Counted from the first letter of the stretch, positions 11,400-24,323 are shown. The stretch is DNA of 64,000 nt from Balaenoptera acutorostrata (GCF_949987535.1 NC_080071.1:22219032-22283031), one strand, 5' to 3'. Notes: generated by a model not told the origin, from the sequence alone. Program-made: numbers and translations.

Positions 11400-11600
11400 C
11401 ACACTGTATTTTTATTCAGAGCATTTATCACACTTCGTGAGTGTGGCTATTTGTTTGGTGTCTGTTTCCCCTCTAGAGTGGAAGGTCCGTGGGAGCAGTG
11501 ACTTCTGTTCATCACTCCTATCCCCAGTGCCCAAGTAAGTGTCTGGCATGTTGCAGGCGCTTTCTACATCTTGGCTGAATCAATGAATGAATACAAATAG
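11400..11600 (+). repeat. L2 LINE 3' relic
   Basis: Shows the L2 3' order: a GGAAGGTCCGTGGGAGCAG-like segment, TCCCCAGTGCCCAAGTAAG, then GGCGCTTTCTACATC and TGAATCAATGAATGAATA. An ancient fragment, called by motif order only. Confidence 0.65.
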
Positions 11601-13719
11601 GTCTTATTTGTTTATTTTGGGGGATACAACATGGAAGACAGCTGTTGTGAGAAAGCTGAAAGCACCTGCCCACCCTATTTAAAGGTTTTTCTGGGCCTTT
11701 AATCATCCCACTTGGTGTTGCTTTACTATACATCTGCCTCAAAAAAATGATCCCAAGAAACTAACAAAGGAAAGCAAAAGATGTATCAGATGCACAGACT
11801 CTCTTACCAGGGATACATATTCATCAGTTAAAAAAAGAAAAGAAAAGAAAAAAAAAAGGCGATGACATAGTAGGCCACCCATGACTTTTCCTTTTTTTAA
11901 AAAAATTTTTCTTGAATGGAAATAGCAGTGTATTCCTCAAAGCTGTGCTTGTTTCCGTATGTTTCTAGTTAATGTAATAAAGACAATCACACCTTCCTGT
12001 CTGGCTCTCACATTCTGTCCTTTGTCTACCGTGGAACCATGATTACTACTTTCAAGTTCTGTTTCAAAGTTCAATAACCATGAAGAGAAAAATATTACTT
12101 GTGGAAAATTTATTCCTTTCTCCTTTGCCTCTTATTATCCTAATTCATCTCTTATTTTATATCACTATTACCCACCCGCTAATGACAGGGTGGGAACAAC
12201 AGTGCCTCTCAATACTCCTCTGCTGAAACACAAAATGCACCCAAAACGCAACTGCAATTCCTCCTCGAGGCTGTCGGGGCCACGGTTTGGCACTCCTTTT
12301 TCCTCTCCCTGGTGTGAACTGCTCCAGAGGGACGGGCTGGCGTGTGAGCTCTCTGAATGGCAGCTGTAGTACTATGGGTGCCAGGAGGTGAGAGCAAAAC
12401 TGTCATGTGTCTGGTGAGACGCCCCGGGCTTCCCTTCTGACTCCTACACCTCCCCCACCCGCCGATTTCCAGAAAGAGGAACTTCCATTCTTCCATTTAA
12501 GGCAAACCGGGTGTGATGGAAGATGGACAGGGGCCAAATCTTACATTCCTAAACTACATTCTCTGTCTTTTCAAAAAAAAGATACTGACTTTTGGAAATT
12601 TCCACCTTCACTAACAATCACAGAAGGTAAAGTAAATGGATGCAGTGAAACAAGAGAGCCTTCTAACCCCTGACGATGTTTTTAATTCTACAAGTGGGCC
12701 GTTCAGGGCCAGATGGAAATGAAGGCCGAGAGAAGACAGCATTCAAGTGGAAGGAAGGAGAATGCCTGTCTGCCTTAGCCTCATCCTTGACTTCTAAGGA
12801 CAAACTGAGACCCCGGAAACAAGATCTCACTCTCCACCGACCTAGAAAGGTCCTTATGGCATCAAATGTTTTCTCCAATGATGTCTGAGGTTTTAGGAAT
12901 CTGCCTCCCCATAACCTTGTGGAACAAGAGAGAGAGACTAAACTCTGTGGTGCTGACACTGTGGGGCTTCACTTTGGGGAACTGCTTCTATCTAGAGGCA
13001 TTATAAAGACTAGCTCCTAGACCAAAATTCAAATTAAAAAAAAGTTTACTTGGCACAGCAAGTGATGCAAATGCACCGTTTTCCTCTATTAGCAGAGAAA
13101 GAAGGCGACCAAGTCGGACTCATTCTGGAAGTTCACCGGGGCTGCCCAGGCAGGCATGAATGGAAGCAGCTGGGTAGCCATCCCTGGCGAGTGCCAGGGC
13201 TGCACATTTGCTGAGAGGCCAAACAGGCCTTCCCTATCTGTGGGAAGGTGCTTCCAACACATTTTCATGCATCTACACTAAGCTCCGTCAAAGAAAAAGC
13301 AATTTCAGGCAACAATCAAGCCTGCTAAAAACGGAGGTAAACATAAAGTGAGCCATGACATGTTTGCAAATATATCACTTAAAATGAAACAAATGGAACA
13401 AAATGTAGTTGAATCTTTCAAAAATGACTTACATTTGCTACATGATTTTGTGCTGTCATTAAGATTTTTTCCTTCCTCTAAAACCAAAAAGGTAAGTAGT
13501 TAAAACAGTTTGTCTACTGGCAGGTGTCCCGTATCTTAGGAAAATTAATTTCTCATTTTAAAGAATTATAACCAGTAGAAATGACACCGTTTTTAGATAG
13601 TTGTTGGTTCCTTGCTTCTGGGGAACAGGAATACCCCAGTATTCTGTGTGTGTGACGCAATATAAAATTCTAACAGCTTCTTCCCTCTATTACAGTTTTC
13701 TCTGGTCTGTTTAGCAGTT

Positions 13720-13830
13720 GAAAGTTTTACTGAGTGCCTACTATATGCCAGGTATAGTGTGAAGAACTAGGGATACAGTGGTGAATAAAACAGGGTCTTA
13801 CTTCATAGTTCTTGCAGTCTAATGGGGACG
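13720..13830 (-). repeat. L2 LINE 3' relic, antisense
   Basis: Contains TACTGAGTGCCTACTATATG, CCAGGTATAGTG, GGATACAGTGGTGAATAAAA and TCTTGCAGTCTAATGGGGA in order, the reverse complement of an L2 3' end. Confidence 0.65.
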
Positions 13831-16034
13831 AGAGCATCCCCAATCTTTTAAGGCCATTTAGCCATTTATGGGACAGAGCACTGTTTACTGAAATGTTTGT
13901 TTTTAATAAAAATGCCAAGCAGAAGTGAAACACTTCTGATACAGGAACAGCTATATTTCTTTTACAGCTGCCGCTCCTTGAACCTGGATGACATGAGACA
14001 CAGCTTATACCTAAGCATTCTTGAAAACCTATTTATTACAAAGATTGTATCATGTGTGCCAGGAAAGCAACTATGTGAAGATTTCTTTAAGACATTTATG
14101 TTACCATTAGATTGAACAAGAGTCAGACGATTTCAGTTAGATTTTTGAATCGAAAACCAAACTTACATATACCCAGATCTGTGTCATGGCCCACTTATTT
14201 TTAAGTGAGTGCAAGATGGTTACAAAATGAGAGCTCCTAATTCGACTGGCATATGCTGCAGCTTACTCGACCAGGGAATAGTCTCCAGTTTGCATTTGGA
14301 GCCTAATACCCAGGTTCCAGGTTAAAGACTGGGAGATGCTATGTGATGTCAGCTTTTTCTACAGAACAGATCCTTCAGGTGGCCTCCTTGATTGTTCTTT
14401 GTGGAAGGGAGGTATTGAGGAGGCCTGACACGCAGAAAAGGACATGCCATGAATACTTGTAATATGACTGTGATCAACAGGTAACTTTGGGTATATTAAC
14501 CTTAAAAAAAAAAAATTGGTTTCTAACCGTCAACCTATATCCTCTATATGGTAATTTTCTAGATTAGTAACTCTTCACCTTACTGAGCAAAACAATAATT
14601 GCAAAGAGTTCTAACAAAAACATTTATGATACAATGTTTCATAACATTACCCCTTATTGATTGAGTCTGCCAAATCTGCAACGTATTCTAGGCTGAATTT
14701 CCCTTAATGAATCAGGATCTTTGGGGTTTGTAAAGGGTGTGCCTCGGATGTCTTGTGAAACCTCTCAGGTCAGATTCTCGTCCTTAACTAGCCAAGACAG
14801 AGAAGTTATTTTCTTGTTCATCAGAACCAACAAGAACATGTACCTCCAGAAGCTTAACTACTGTGGTAGAGCCACATGCAAGCACTGATCTGATATTTTG
14901 GGGGGGAATCTCTTAAGAGCCATCTAAGGTAACTGCATTACTGGATCCTCCAATGTGCCCTCCTTGACAGGGACGATCTTTTACCAATGCCTGACGGGTG
15001 GCACTAACAGTCCCTCCTAAGCCATAGGGGTGGTGCCCACAATGCCTCACTGCACATCTCTACCAAGTCGTGTCCCTACCCATCTTCTGAAGCTCAAACT
15101 CTACAGTAACTTGAGCTCAACTGTCTTCCCTGGACACCCACATGAAGCATCACTTCTAGAATGCCTGCTTTGACTAAGCACTGTAGTTCATGATTACACG
15201 TCCCAGACATCCTCCTCACTTATCTAATCCAACCGCTCAGAGGACTATGAGTTCTCTGTGTTTGTAACAAAGTGGAACTTTTCCTCACCAAGTTCTAACA
15301 GCTGGAGAAACCGCTACTCCCAAACTCCCATTCTTCTAGCTATGCAGTATTTTATCCCAGTCAACAGTCTCTAAGACATAAACTGCCCTTGATAGAAGCT
15401 CTTCTATCCGTTGTAGAAAAGTAGTCCACTCAGCAGCCGTAATTAGCTTTCTTTCTGAAACTGTTGGCTACTTTCAAGACTCCTCAACTAAATGACATGC
15501 AAGAAACTATCCAGGGCTCTTTTAAAAATCTCAACCTAAGGATCCAATAAATACTATCCCTTCTTTGTGTGCACGACATCATTTCCTGTTTCAGTCCCCT
15601 ATTTGTTTCTAACCAAATCCTGCGGTCCTCTTACCACAGGGCAGAGCTCCGGCTTCTCTCTGCAGATGCCTACACTCCCACGCCTGCTCTGTTAGGGTCT
15701 GTCTCTCCTCCTTTCCTGACCCTGATAGAGTAGTTCCATCTCCCACTCAGCTTTACTTATCAGTAAAATAATGGTTAAACAACATTCAAGCCAGGTTAAA
15801 TAGAAAACAAAAACGCAATACTTCCCCATCACTCCAACATAAATATTTTAATATTCTATATTTACTACTCTTCTAAGTCTATATTTATTTTTCATTTTTG
15901 CAATGATAGGGCCTTTTCTTCTACCATTTACATTGTGGACCTTTCTCTACCTTGTTATAGAATTTTTTCTTTTCTTTAATGGTTACATAATGTTCTATTT
16001 GAAAAGGGATCATGTATAGTTTCTTTGTTCTTAT

Positions 16035-16154
16035 AACACTGTATGAACATCTGTGTGTGTTATCTTTTTTATCTCTTTGATTACAGTGCCAATATGACTA
16101 ACACCGTATGGACATCTGTGTGTGTTATCTTTTTTATCTCTTTGATTCCAGTGC
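16035..16154. repeat. 65-bp tandem duplication, two copies
   Basis: A unit beginning AACACTGTATGAACATCTGT at 16035 is repeated from 16100 as AACACCGTATGGACATCTGT and continues for about 55 bp with few differences (the unit includes TTATCTTTTTTATCTCTTTG). This is a local duplication in an intron with no apparent function. Confidence 0.9.
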
Positions 16155-16175
16155 CCACGCAATATTGGTGGTCAG

Positions 16176-16394
16176 ATTCTATGGTGGTTAGAATACTGGC
16201 TCTAGATTAGTCTCCCTGGGTTTGAAATTTGGTTTTGCCATTTACTAGCTAGTGACTCCAGGCACGTCTCTGGTTTCATAATCTGTGAAATGGGGATAAT
16301 AAGAGTACTTAAGATTGTACAAAAGATTGTTACAATTAACATACATAAAGTGCATAGAACAGTTCAATGAATATTAGTTACTATTATTTTATCA
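16176..16394 (+). repeat. MIR SINE relic, nearly full length
   Basis: Reads in MIR order: GGTGGTTAGAATACTGGCTC, CCCTGGGTTTGAAATTTGG, GCCATTTACTAGCTAGTGAC, TCTGTGAAATGGGGATAATA, then GTGCATAGAACAGTTCAATG. The tRNA-like 5' part, core and 3' LINE-like tail are all present. Confidence 0.85.
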
Positions 16395-17290
16395 CTATGA
16401 CAACAGGAGGAGCTCAAATTTTGAGCTATGGCTCCTCCTCTTACCTTTGACTTATCAAGATAAATTCTCGGGAGAGGAACTTCTGGTTCAGAAGTTATAA
16501 ACATTTTTAGGGACTGGCCTGTTTTCCCTGGAATTTGATTCTGTGATATTTAAGAGCTGGCTATAGTTGCTGCCTTGGCTTCACACAGAATAAAGAAATG
16601 TTCAAGCTGTAGTTAAGGATGAAGTTACTGGCAAATGCCTTTTAGAAAACTGTTTTCATAGTAACACCTACATCTTCCACCCAAGATCCTTATGCTTTTA
16701 TAAAATCTTACTCCACTATTTATTGTTCCTCTCTGGCAGAACCTGATAGTGGAAAGGTGTAAAGCTGATTGGAGGGGGCCTGCTGTAGGCTGGGTGTGAT
16801 CCATGGTGGTAACAGCTGCCTGAAGGTAGCCTCCTCCTAAGCCTGGCACGGCACTCAAAGGATCTTCAGCTAAAACAAACACTGGCACACTTCTAGTTGA
16901 GGTCCCTCGTCACTTTTTAAAAACCAGACTTCCCTCCTTGGTAGAGAATGAGTTGGAGTTTTGGATCTGCAAGACAGCCCTCACCCCACTGGCCTCCCAG
17001 GATGGTTCCAGCACTTTTGCTTTCATGGCAATGATTTACTCGTAAGATTCCAGCCCTTGGAGGGAACATCTCAACAATACATGCATTCAGACTCTGCTCT
17101 ACTGTACATACTGGGTGAGAGAGACATGAACACATCACGATCCCAAAGGTATGATCACATTGTCCTAAAGGTACCAGGAACATTCCACATGTCTTCAAGT
17201 ATTTCTTTTGTCCTAGAGTTGCCAAACGTTTCTGTTTTTAACAGAGTTAATAATGCTTAAGCCAAACATTCGGGAAATGAAACGGGCAAT

Positions 17291-17388
17291 AAAAACCCTT
17301 GTAAGATGCTTGGTGTCAGTCCATTTATCTCTTGTAAAAATAAAATACAGTGTGAAAAAAAAAAACAAAAAAAAAACCCTTGTAAGAT
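17291..17388 (+). mobile_element. Very short retroposed mRNA 3' end with target-site duplication
   Basis: A 47-bp body (17308-17354) is followed by an A-rich tail (17355-17371) and flanked by the 17-bp direct repeat AAAAACCCTTGTAAGAT (17291-17307 and 17372-17388). AATAAA lies about 14 bases before the tail. This is the layout of a severely 5'-truncated LINE-mediated retrocopy of a polyadenylated transcript. The parent gene is not identifiable by eye. Confidence 0.8.
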
Positions 17389-20300
17389 TTCCAGGCTTTT
17401 TACTAGGTTTGTAACTTTTCCCCTAAACATTACCTTTTCTGCCTCCTGGCATAGGACAAGGCCCTAATAATTTTACCTATACACAGAACGTTCCAGAATG
17501 TAAGAGCAGTTTTCAAGCCCTGCTGGGCACGTACCCAATCTGAAAAGTCAAAGTAACACAGAAAGGAGATGTAAAACAAGCTGAGGTCTTTGGATGGAGT
17601 AGGCCAGCAGTCACATATGCACTTCACTGGAGCTCCTCCACGACACACGCAAAGCTTTGGGCGATGTGGCAGAATGATGCCCGCACAATACTGGGCATCT
17701 CACAAGTGCTCACATATCCAGTGAAAAGACACTTCTTTTTTTTAAAAACTCTCTGCCCTTAGCACACAAGGACAGACTCCATTCACGCCATGGAGAGGTC
17801 CAGAAAGAGAGATGTGACCGTACTGCTTCCTGCAGCACTGAATATACACGTGGCCTTTGTCCACGGGGTGTGTCTGTCGTGCGCGTCTCCCACAGAGGCA
17901 GAAACAACGGGTGCAGGGCAAGCAGCCCTAGGAGAGTTCCAGCTAACATGCCATGTGCATTAGTCTTCTTGGAGACTGTGCTCTCTTCCAGGAAGGTACT
18001 GGAAGAATATTTTTCAGACAAATCCCTGAATCATGGTCATGAGTGACAGTGTTTTTGCCTTGGGCACGTCTCCTAATTTGAGCATCAGTTCTACCCATCT
18101 CTTGTTTCTAATGTTCACTGTGCGGGAAACCACCACCATCCTATTTCTCCATAATGGAATTTTTATCAAGCAAATGGGACGTACTTATTTTAAACCTCTG
18201 TGGAATTCACCTAGATTGTCTCACAAAGAAGTCATTGCTTCTTTTACCCTTGTTGGGGTCCTTCCAAGCAAATCTGACTTATTGCAAACCAGCTAGCACT
18301 CGAAATCAAGGTAAATCCAAACAGAGGACAATATTTCAACATTTTCAGGGAAAAATGAGAGACTGAGTGGGGGGGAAGGACAGAAGGAACGGCCTTCTGA
18401 GCAACTTTTTTATCACAAACTATAATGTACACTTGAAGAATCTGCCATAAGATAAAGCCTTTTTGAAAATGTGGTAACATCAGACACAAAAGCACAAGAT
18501 TTTTAAAAAGTGATTTCAGAAAGCAGATTGTATAAAAAACTGTGATGTGGTACAGTGGATCTTTATGGAACTCTAAACATATACTACATTATGTACCAGG
18601 CCCCAGGCCAGGGTGGGGTATGCCAGGCATGGGGGAACCCAGCCACATCACCCTGGTATGAAAAGAGTGTGTTGGCAGATGGATGGGTGGCATCTGAGAA
18701 GTGACAACTCACGTGCATAGCTGACCTCTCTGCTTTGCCATCTAGAGACTTTCTTAAGAGTGTCACGCGATGAGTTTACATTCAGTTTACTGTTCATCGC
18801 ACTGTTCACGCGATGCGTTTTCTTTTCAGTCCTCAAAAGAAAGTGTCTTTTGGGGACTGTGTCTAATGTAGGTTTCTTTCCTATACTTGGCTCCAGTGTC
18901 ACAGGCAAATCGCCAGTCGTGCAAGAATCGGAGTACTCTGACACAAACCATCCTGGATAATTCTGCTTATGCCAGCTAAACAACTTGCGTCACTAAATAA
19001 ACCATCTTCTGACTGTATTTATGAAATGTTATGTCTGCCTAGCAATTAGCCTACATTATTTAAACATTAAAGTGGAGGCGCATTCAATTTACCCTTGCCT
19101 GACAATATTTTTGTTTCTCATCTGGTTCTACTGAAAATAATCATATGCATTCCACGGGGAAAGCCATGTGACAGCAGCCATTCAGGTAACTGGAAGGGAG
19201 ACAGCAGCATCTAATAAACAGACAGGTAGTCAAAGATAATTCTTGTATTGTGTGTACAAAAAACAATCCAGAGAAGCTGAAAGTGGTTTCAAATTCTGTT
19301 GTGGGTTCTCGAGTCCACTGGAGACTTGTTTTGGGGAAAGGTTGGGTTCACTGGAATAGCATGCTTCCCAATCCCGCATTGTACGTTTCAAACTCCTGCC
19401 AAAAAGTAGCTCAACCTCACTTAAAGGCAAAAGCTATCCAAAAAGGCCATCAAAATAGCCACGATTCTTGTGATGAGCTCTATGTGAAAAATGCTCTTGG
19501 AAACCGCTTGGTGACCTCTGCTGGTATAGGGTGATGCACAGGTTTTTGGTGCCTACCACAAAATTAAAATATAAAACACAGCCCCTTGCCGCTAAGAACA
19601 TGCAGTCTAGTCGGGAACCAAGACTAAAACATGTGAGAGATCATCAAACATCAGAAAATGGCATAAAGTTAAGTCCTGGTTCAGAATAAAGAGAACAGCT
19701 TGACTGCACAGTTGTCTTCCCTGCCCGGATGCTCTCCATGGAGAAGGAGCCCATCTGGTTCTTACGCTCGCTTTGACACTTAGCACTACTTGGAAGAAAC
19801 TATTCATTGCAAAGGTGCAGAGAATCCTACAATTATTTTGCGTGTGGTTTGGAAAACAAGGTCTTTTTCTTCCTAGAATGGGTGTGACCAAGAGTCTTCA
19901 AACCTACTTCAAAGAGAACAGTTAAATGACACAACCATGAAGTCCTTTGGAGAAAAAAGGAAACTGTCCAACCTCAATTCGTGACACCCTGAGATCTATT
20001 TCATTCAGGGAGCTGGTAGATCTTATCTTAGACTGATACAACATCGAAACAAATGTGTGCTGGGGTGTTTTTCCTTCTCGAAATTTCCTTGTTGCATGCA
20101 AGAATGAGCTGAGAAAGTAACGAGGTCACAGGTGGGTGGGTGAGCAGCCCTTCAAAGGGACTAATATAATACTCTGGGGTTCTGCCTATGCTGAGGATGG
20201 CATGGAAAGCGAGGAGAACACAGGGGGCAGCTGTGTGCAGGGGCCTTGGAAGGCCCTGCAGGGCAAGGTTGACAGAAGCCTCCCACGTTTGAAATTTCTC

Positions 20301-20812
20301 CCTTGTCTTTACTTGGTTGGAAGGTAAAAACATTCCCCTCTCGTTTCTTTTTTTTTCTTTCAACTCAAGTGTTGTGGATGGAAAAACAAAACTGACCTAA
20401 AAAACAGAAAAGGAAGCTCTTTCACAAGGCTGAGTTCCTTGGAAGAGCGTACTTCTAGGCCTTGTACTTTATGCTTTAGCTCAAGCTCACATACAGCCAT
20501 GCAAACTGTATGCTGTCAGATTTTGGTATTAAAGGATGCAGTTAGTCTGTGGTATCGCACACACTTATAAATAGATTTTCTATGAAGTGAGACTCACCTG
20601 GATACAGAAAAGTAAAGTGGATCCCTAATCATAATCATCAGCCATCCAGTTAAAGATGGAACCTTGGAGCTACAGAAGAATAAATACTGAACACTAGTTA
20701 CACATGCACAAATGGAAACGTCTTCTAGTTTGTGGTCAGCCGCTTGCACGCTAGCTTGTAAATAGGTAGTGTTGTCTTGGCGAATAGTGAAGTGAAATTT
20801 ATGCAAAGCCAA

Positions 20813-21060
20813 CAAACAGTTACTGGTGCTTAGTATGGTTCAAGTACTGAGCTAGGCATGAAAACAGAAAGATGAGAAAACAGTCTCTGCCTTCGAGGAG
20901 CTTAGTTTAGTGCACTGACACGTGTAAACATGTTAAATGCTGCCGTACAGGTGGGTGTCCTCAGGGCGCTATGCAGACAGTAACCCAGTGGCAGCAGAGG
21001 AAGCCGTTGAAAGGGCAAGACAGGACAGCCTGATTAAAGGGAAGTGAAGTCATCTCCTTA
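20813..21060 (-). repeat. L2 LINE 3' relic, antisense
   Basis: Contains ACAGTTACTGGTGCTTAGTA, TCAAGTACTGAGCTAGGCAT and CTCTGCCTTCGAGGAGCTTA, the antisense L2 3' signature. The right border is vague. Confidence 0.6.
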
Positions 21061-21562
21061 GGATTGGGGTGCGGGAGCAGTTTAGGGAGAGGGCTGAGCA
21101 GGCTGGTGAAAACTGAGAATTGCTATTTAGGAAAGGGTGAGAGGCTGAGTGAGGAGCAGTGGTGCTGAGGGTCTGATCAAACTGGAGCCCACTGTATTTC
21201 AGACCAGGTTTAGTGGGAGTTAGAGGGGGGTGTAACGTTGGAATGAAAAGCTCCTGAGGTGCAGTGTTTTCTCGGCCAAGACAACACGGGGCAGAGCAAT
21301 GGGAGGAAGTGGCCACAGAGGAGTGGATGGAGGGGACACAGAAGTTGAGTCCCGGCACTGTAAGGAGGAGGGGTAACACACGCTGACATCTTCCAGAACG
21401 AAGGCGGGAGCTAGGGTGGAAAGTACCACAGTCCTCAACGGATAGGACTGACAGAATATTTATTGAGGATGGTGATGAGGTGAGTTAGAGGATGGTTTCC
21501 TCATCCAAGGAGGAGTGGCTTCTGAATGCTCTGCAAGTCACACACCTCCTTACCACTGGGTC

Positions 21563-21913
21563 TGCTTCCATTCATATATATATATTTTTTTCCCTAAGCT
21601 TACGTTTCATTTTTTTTTTGAATTTTAAAAGAATTTTTTATTAGAGTATAGCTGCTTTACAATGCTGTGTCAGTGTCTGCTGTACAGAAAATTGTATCAG
21701 TTATACATATACATATATCCACTCTTTTTTAGATTCTTTTCCCATATAGGTCATTTACAGGGTATTGAGAAGAGTTCCCTGTGCTATACAGTACGTCCTT
21801 ACTAGTTATCTATTTTATATATAGTAGTGTGTGTATGTCAGTCCCAGTCTCCCAATTTATGCCCCCTCCCACCCCGTAACCATAAGTTTGTTTCTTTATG
21901 CTTCCATTCATAT
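21563..21913 (-). mobile_element. 5'-truncated L1 with second poly(A) and probable 3' transduction
   Basis: The artiodactyl-type L1 3' UTR in antisense runs from about 21620 to 21898 (GAGTATAGCTGCTTTACAAT and ATCAGTTATACATATACATA). It is flanked by the 15-bp duplication TGCTTCCATTCATAT at 21563-21577 and 21899-21913. Between the L1 tail (T run 21610-21619) and the left duplication lie 18 non-L1 bases (21592-21609) and a second T run (21585-21591). In element sense this is L1, poly(A), 18 bp, then a second poly(A). Confidence 0.85.
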
Positions 21914-22068
21914 TTAAACAGCTGGGAGAAGTGAATTTTGAAGTCTTATTTGTAGATCCAAAGAAATAAATTTTAAAGAGCTAAATGAGGAGTTTTTTGT
22001 TCTTGATATAAGAGTCACCACATCCTACAACAAAAGACCACTGATACAATTTTAGACAAACAACATAC

Positions 22069-22148
22069 CAGAAACTCCAGGTGGTGTCTTAATGAATTTT
22101 CCATTAAAATGACCAATAACGGCTTCGCACTTTTCTGTTGATTCCATC
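22069..22148 (-). CDS. RBMS1: RBMS1 coding exon, residues about 188-213 (RRM2)
   Basis: This 80-bp exon begins with the G that completes the Arg codon of RRM2 RNP1, encodes 26 residues starting [18 protein letters not shown] and ending IKTPPGVS, and ends on the first base of an Ala codon. The acceptor is ATAAATAG and the donor GTATGT. It supplies the second helix of RRM2 and the loop before its last strand. It differs from RBMS3 as recalled (CEVVIQHFNGKYLKTPPGIP) at several sites and agrees with RBMS1. The flanking exons join it in matching phases (2 and 1). Confidence 0.97.
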
Positions 22149-24165
22149 CTATTTATACATAAAAATAAAACACGTAAATAATCAGAGATATCTTAGTTTT
22201 CATTTTGTTCTGTACACATGAATACAATCCTATAGGTTTATTGGATACAAATGAAAACTAACAAAAATGTGAATGATAGGAAAAAGTGGGTTTATTCTAT
22301 CTTTTATTTAACTGTTGTTTGTGTGCTTCCAGAGTAAAATAAAAACTTGATAACCACACAGTACATTCAGAACCATAAAAGAAATAAATTATACAAAGAG
22401 TGTTTAATATCAAGCATAGGAAATGTATAATTTCTTCCCACTTGTAGAAAAACTGATAATCAATACACAATAGCTTTGTTAGTCATGATAGTGAATTAAA
22501 AATAAAAATACCAGTTTAAAATACTAGTGTATTTAGTGCTGCTGGGATATTGGTCATTTTAAAGATGATCTTTCCTTTTACATATTCAAAAAACTGACAG
22601 ACTCAAAAGTCATGATAAGAACTGGTGTTAATCAGAGGATGTGTCTTACAGGTTTTTCTCATTAGCTTGAAGTTTAAAATTAAATTAGTGAAGTCAATTA
22701 TGTACCTTCTTTGTCATCTTGGCTTTAGAGGAGGAATTAAAGGATGGAGCCTAATAACTTATTCTACATCTGCAGGTGGCTAAGAACACCTGAGAAACCT
22801 TTCAGGGGAATTAAATCATTTTGATTTATTTTTCTTTAATGGAAAAAACACTGAATAATCTGCTCAAAATGCACTACGCTCCTGGACTACCCAGAAGAGT
22901 TGCACCTTGGTTTTAATGGGTGGTTTTTAATAGTTTTTAAAAGCAATAGAATTTAATTGGGTTCTATCTTTGGATACAGAAATGAAAGTCCTTGATCTGC
23001 TTTCAGAAGAACACCCACAAAGGGACGATTTTCTGATGGCGCTGGGCCTTTCACTGTTTCACCTGGGTCCTTTTAACCCATGATGTGCACACTGGGGATG
23101 CTGGCCTTGGTGACTTTCCACCTGTAGAATATCTTAGTTTTATTATAAAATCATCTGGCCTAACAGAAAGAGTAATGGACTGAAAGCCAGAAGAACCAAG
23201 TACTAGACCTTGCTTCATCGCTTGGCAGCCCTGTGACAATGGAAAAGTCCTTTCTTTAACTCAATTTTCCTATATGTGAAAGAGTGAAAAGTGCTTGCTT
23301 TCTTGATCTCACAGGCCTGTGGTAGATGCGATTGTCATCAAATAGGATAATGTATAGGAAAGTAAAACGTCAGCAATTTCCCCTCCAAAATCAAAGTCAA
23401 TACTTTAAGACATGTAGACATTTTCGGTTACTGCACAGTATTATAGGTTGCTAAATGATGTAAAATCAGTTTTTGTACGCAGGCTTTCAGATTGCAACTA
23501 CGTCAAAAACCAAAGCTTCTTTTGTTTAAGGTTTTTAAAGGAAGCAAACTAACCATTACATGGAAGTATCCTTTCTGGGGAGGAAGGGATAAAAATAAGA
23601 TGGAAGGAATGAGGGTACTTTAGATATCTGCAACATTTTACTTCTTAAAAAAAAAAAATCTAGGCATAAACTGTAAAACGTTACAACTTGTGTAACACTT
23701 GGTGGTTAGACAGGTGTCTGTTGTACTTTTCTGAGTGTTTGAAATATTTCACTTGAAAATCTAATTCACTGACTACATTGATGATGAACCAAAGTTCCAT
23801 CTAATGCGACAAAAATACCAATTTATTTACGAAATTTAGGAGCCTGAGATTGTTATTTTTAAGAAGTTTAGGCATCTTGATCTAATTAGTCAAATTATTA
23901 AGGAAACATACTTGCAGAACTATTGTTCATGTGGTATTTCCTTGCCCTAAGTCACCAAATATTTAGTGTCCTCAGGTTCAAGAATCCTAATGAGCTTCCA
24001 AAAGATTTGGAAAAATGCAAACTATTTTTTATGCATAATTTAAGTTCACGGTACAACTGGCTCCTATAACCCTGGCTTAAATTCTCTCTTCTTGCTCAAT
24101 TTTTATTTTCCAGGAAACATAGCAGAGCTACTGTTGTTGACAAGAAGACAGGGCAGCGTGCTTAC
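22149..24165. other. RBMS1 intron, 2.0 kb
   Basis: The intron between the two RRM2 exons holds a MIR at about 23158-23345. The rest is AT-rich unique sequence with nothing recognised. Confidence 0.6.
23158..23345 (+). repeat. MIR SINE relic
   Basis: Shows GAGTAATGGACTGAAAGCC, CTTGGCAGCCCTGTGACAAT, AACTCAATTTTCCTATATGT and a CACAGGCCTGTGGTAGATGC-like 3' half in MIR order. Confidence 0.7.
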
Positions 24166-24323
24166 CTAGCAAAGCCAACACCACGACTTGTCCCACTGGA
24201 ATCGCGTAGTATCCTTGTAGAAATAACTTGTCCAAATGGTTTTAGCATATTTTCAAGTTCTTGCTCATCCATGGACAGTGGCAAATTAGAAATATACAAG
24301 TTGGTAGGATCTTGTTCCTGTTG
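24166..24323 (-). CDS. RBMS1: RBMS1 coding exon, residues about 135-187 (RRM2 core)
   Basis: The largest exon here, 158 bp. It starts in phase 0 after GGTTTTAG with QQEQDPTN and continues through RRM2 RNP2 (LYISNL), [30 protein letters not shown] and most of RNP1 (RGVGFAR). It ends two bases into the Arg codon, with donor GTAAGC. RRM2 binds single-stranded AU-rich nucleic acid; the Tyr of RNP2 and the Phe of RNP1 are the expected stacking positions and both are present. [13 protein letters not shown] matches RBMS1 (RBMS3 as recalled has DANGVS). There are no stops or frameshifts. Confidence 0.98.

Larger units (their letters stand above)
10502..22068. other. RBMS1 intron, 11.6 kb
   Basis: The intron separates the two RRM2 exons from the exon ending RRM2. 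It holds a CHR SINE (10580-10990), L2 relics (about 11400-11600, 13720-13830, 15090-15260, 19540-19640, 20813-21060), a 65-bp tandem duplication (16035-16154), a MIR (16176-16394), a short retroposed mRNA tail (17291-17388) and an L1 3' end (21578-21898). Stretches not covered by these (11620-13700, 13830-15080, 17390-19530, 19640-20810, 21060-21560) show no gene or repeat I can name. The many small ORFs there are chance frames. Confidence 0.6.
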
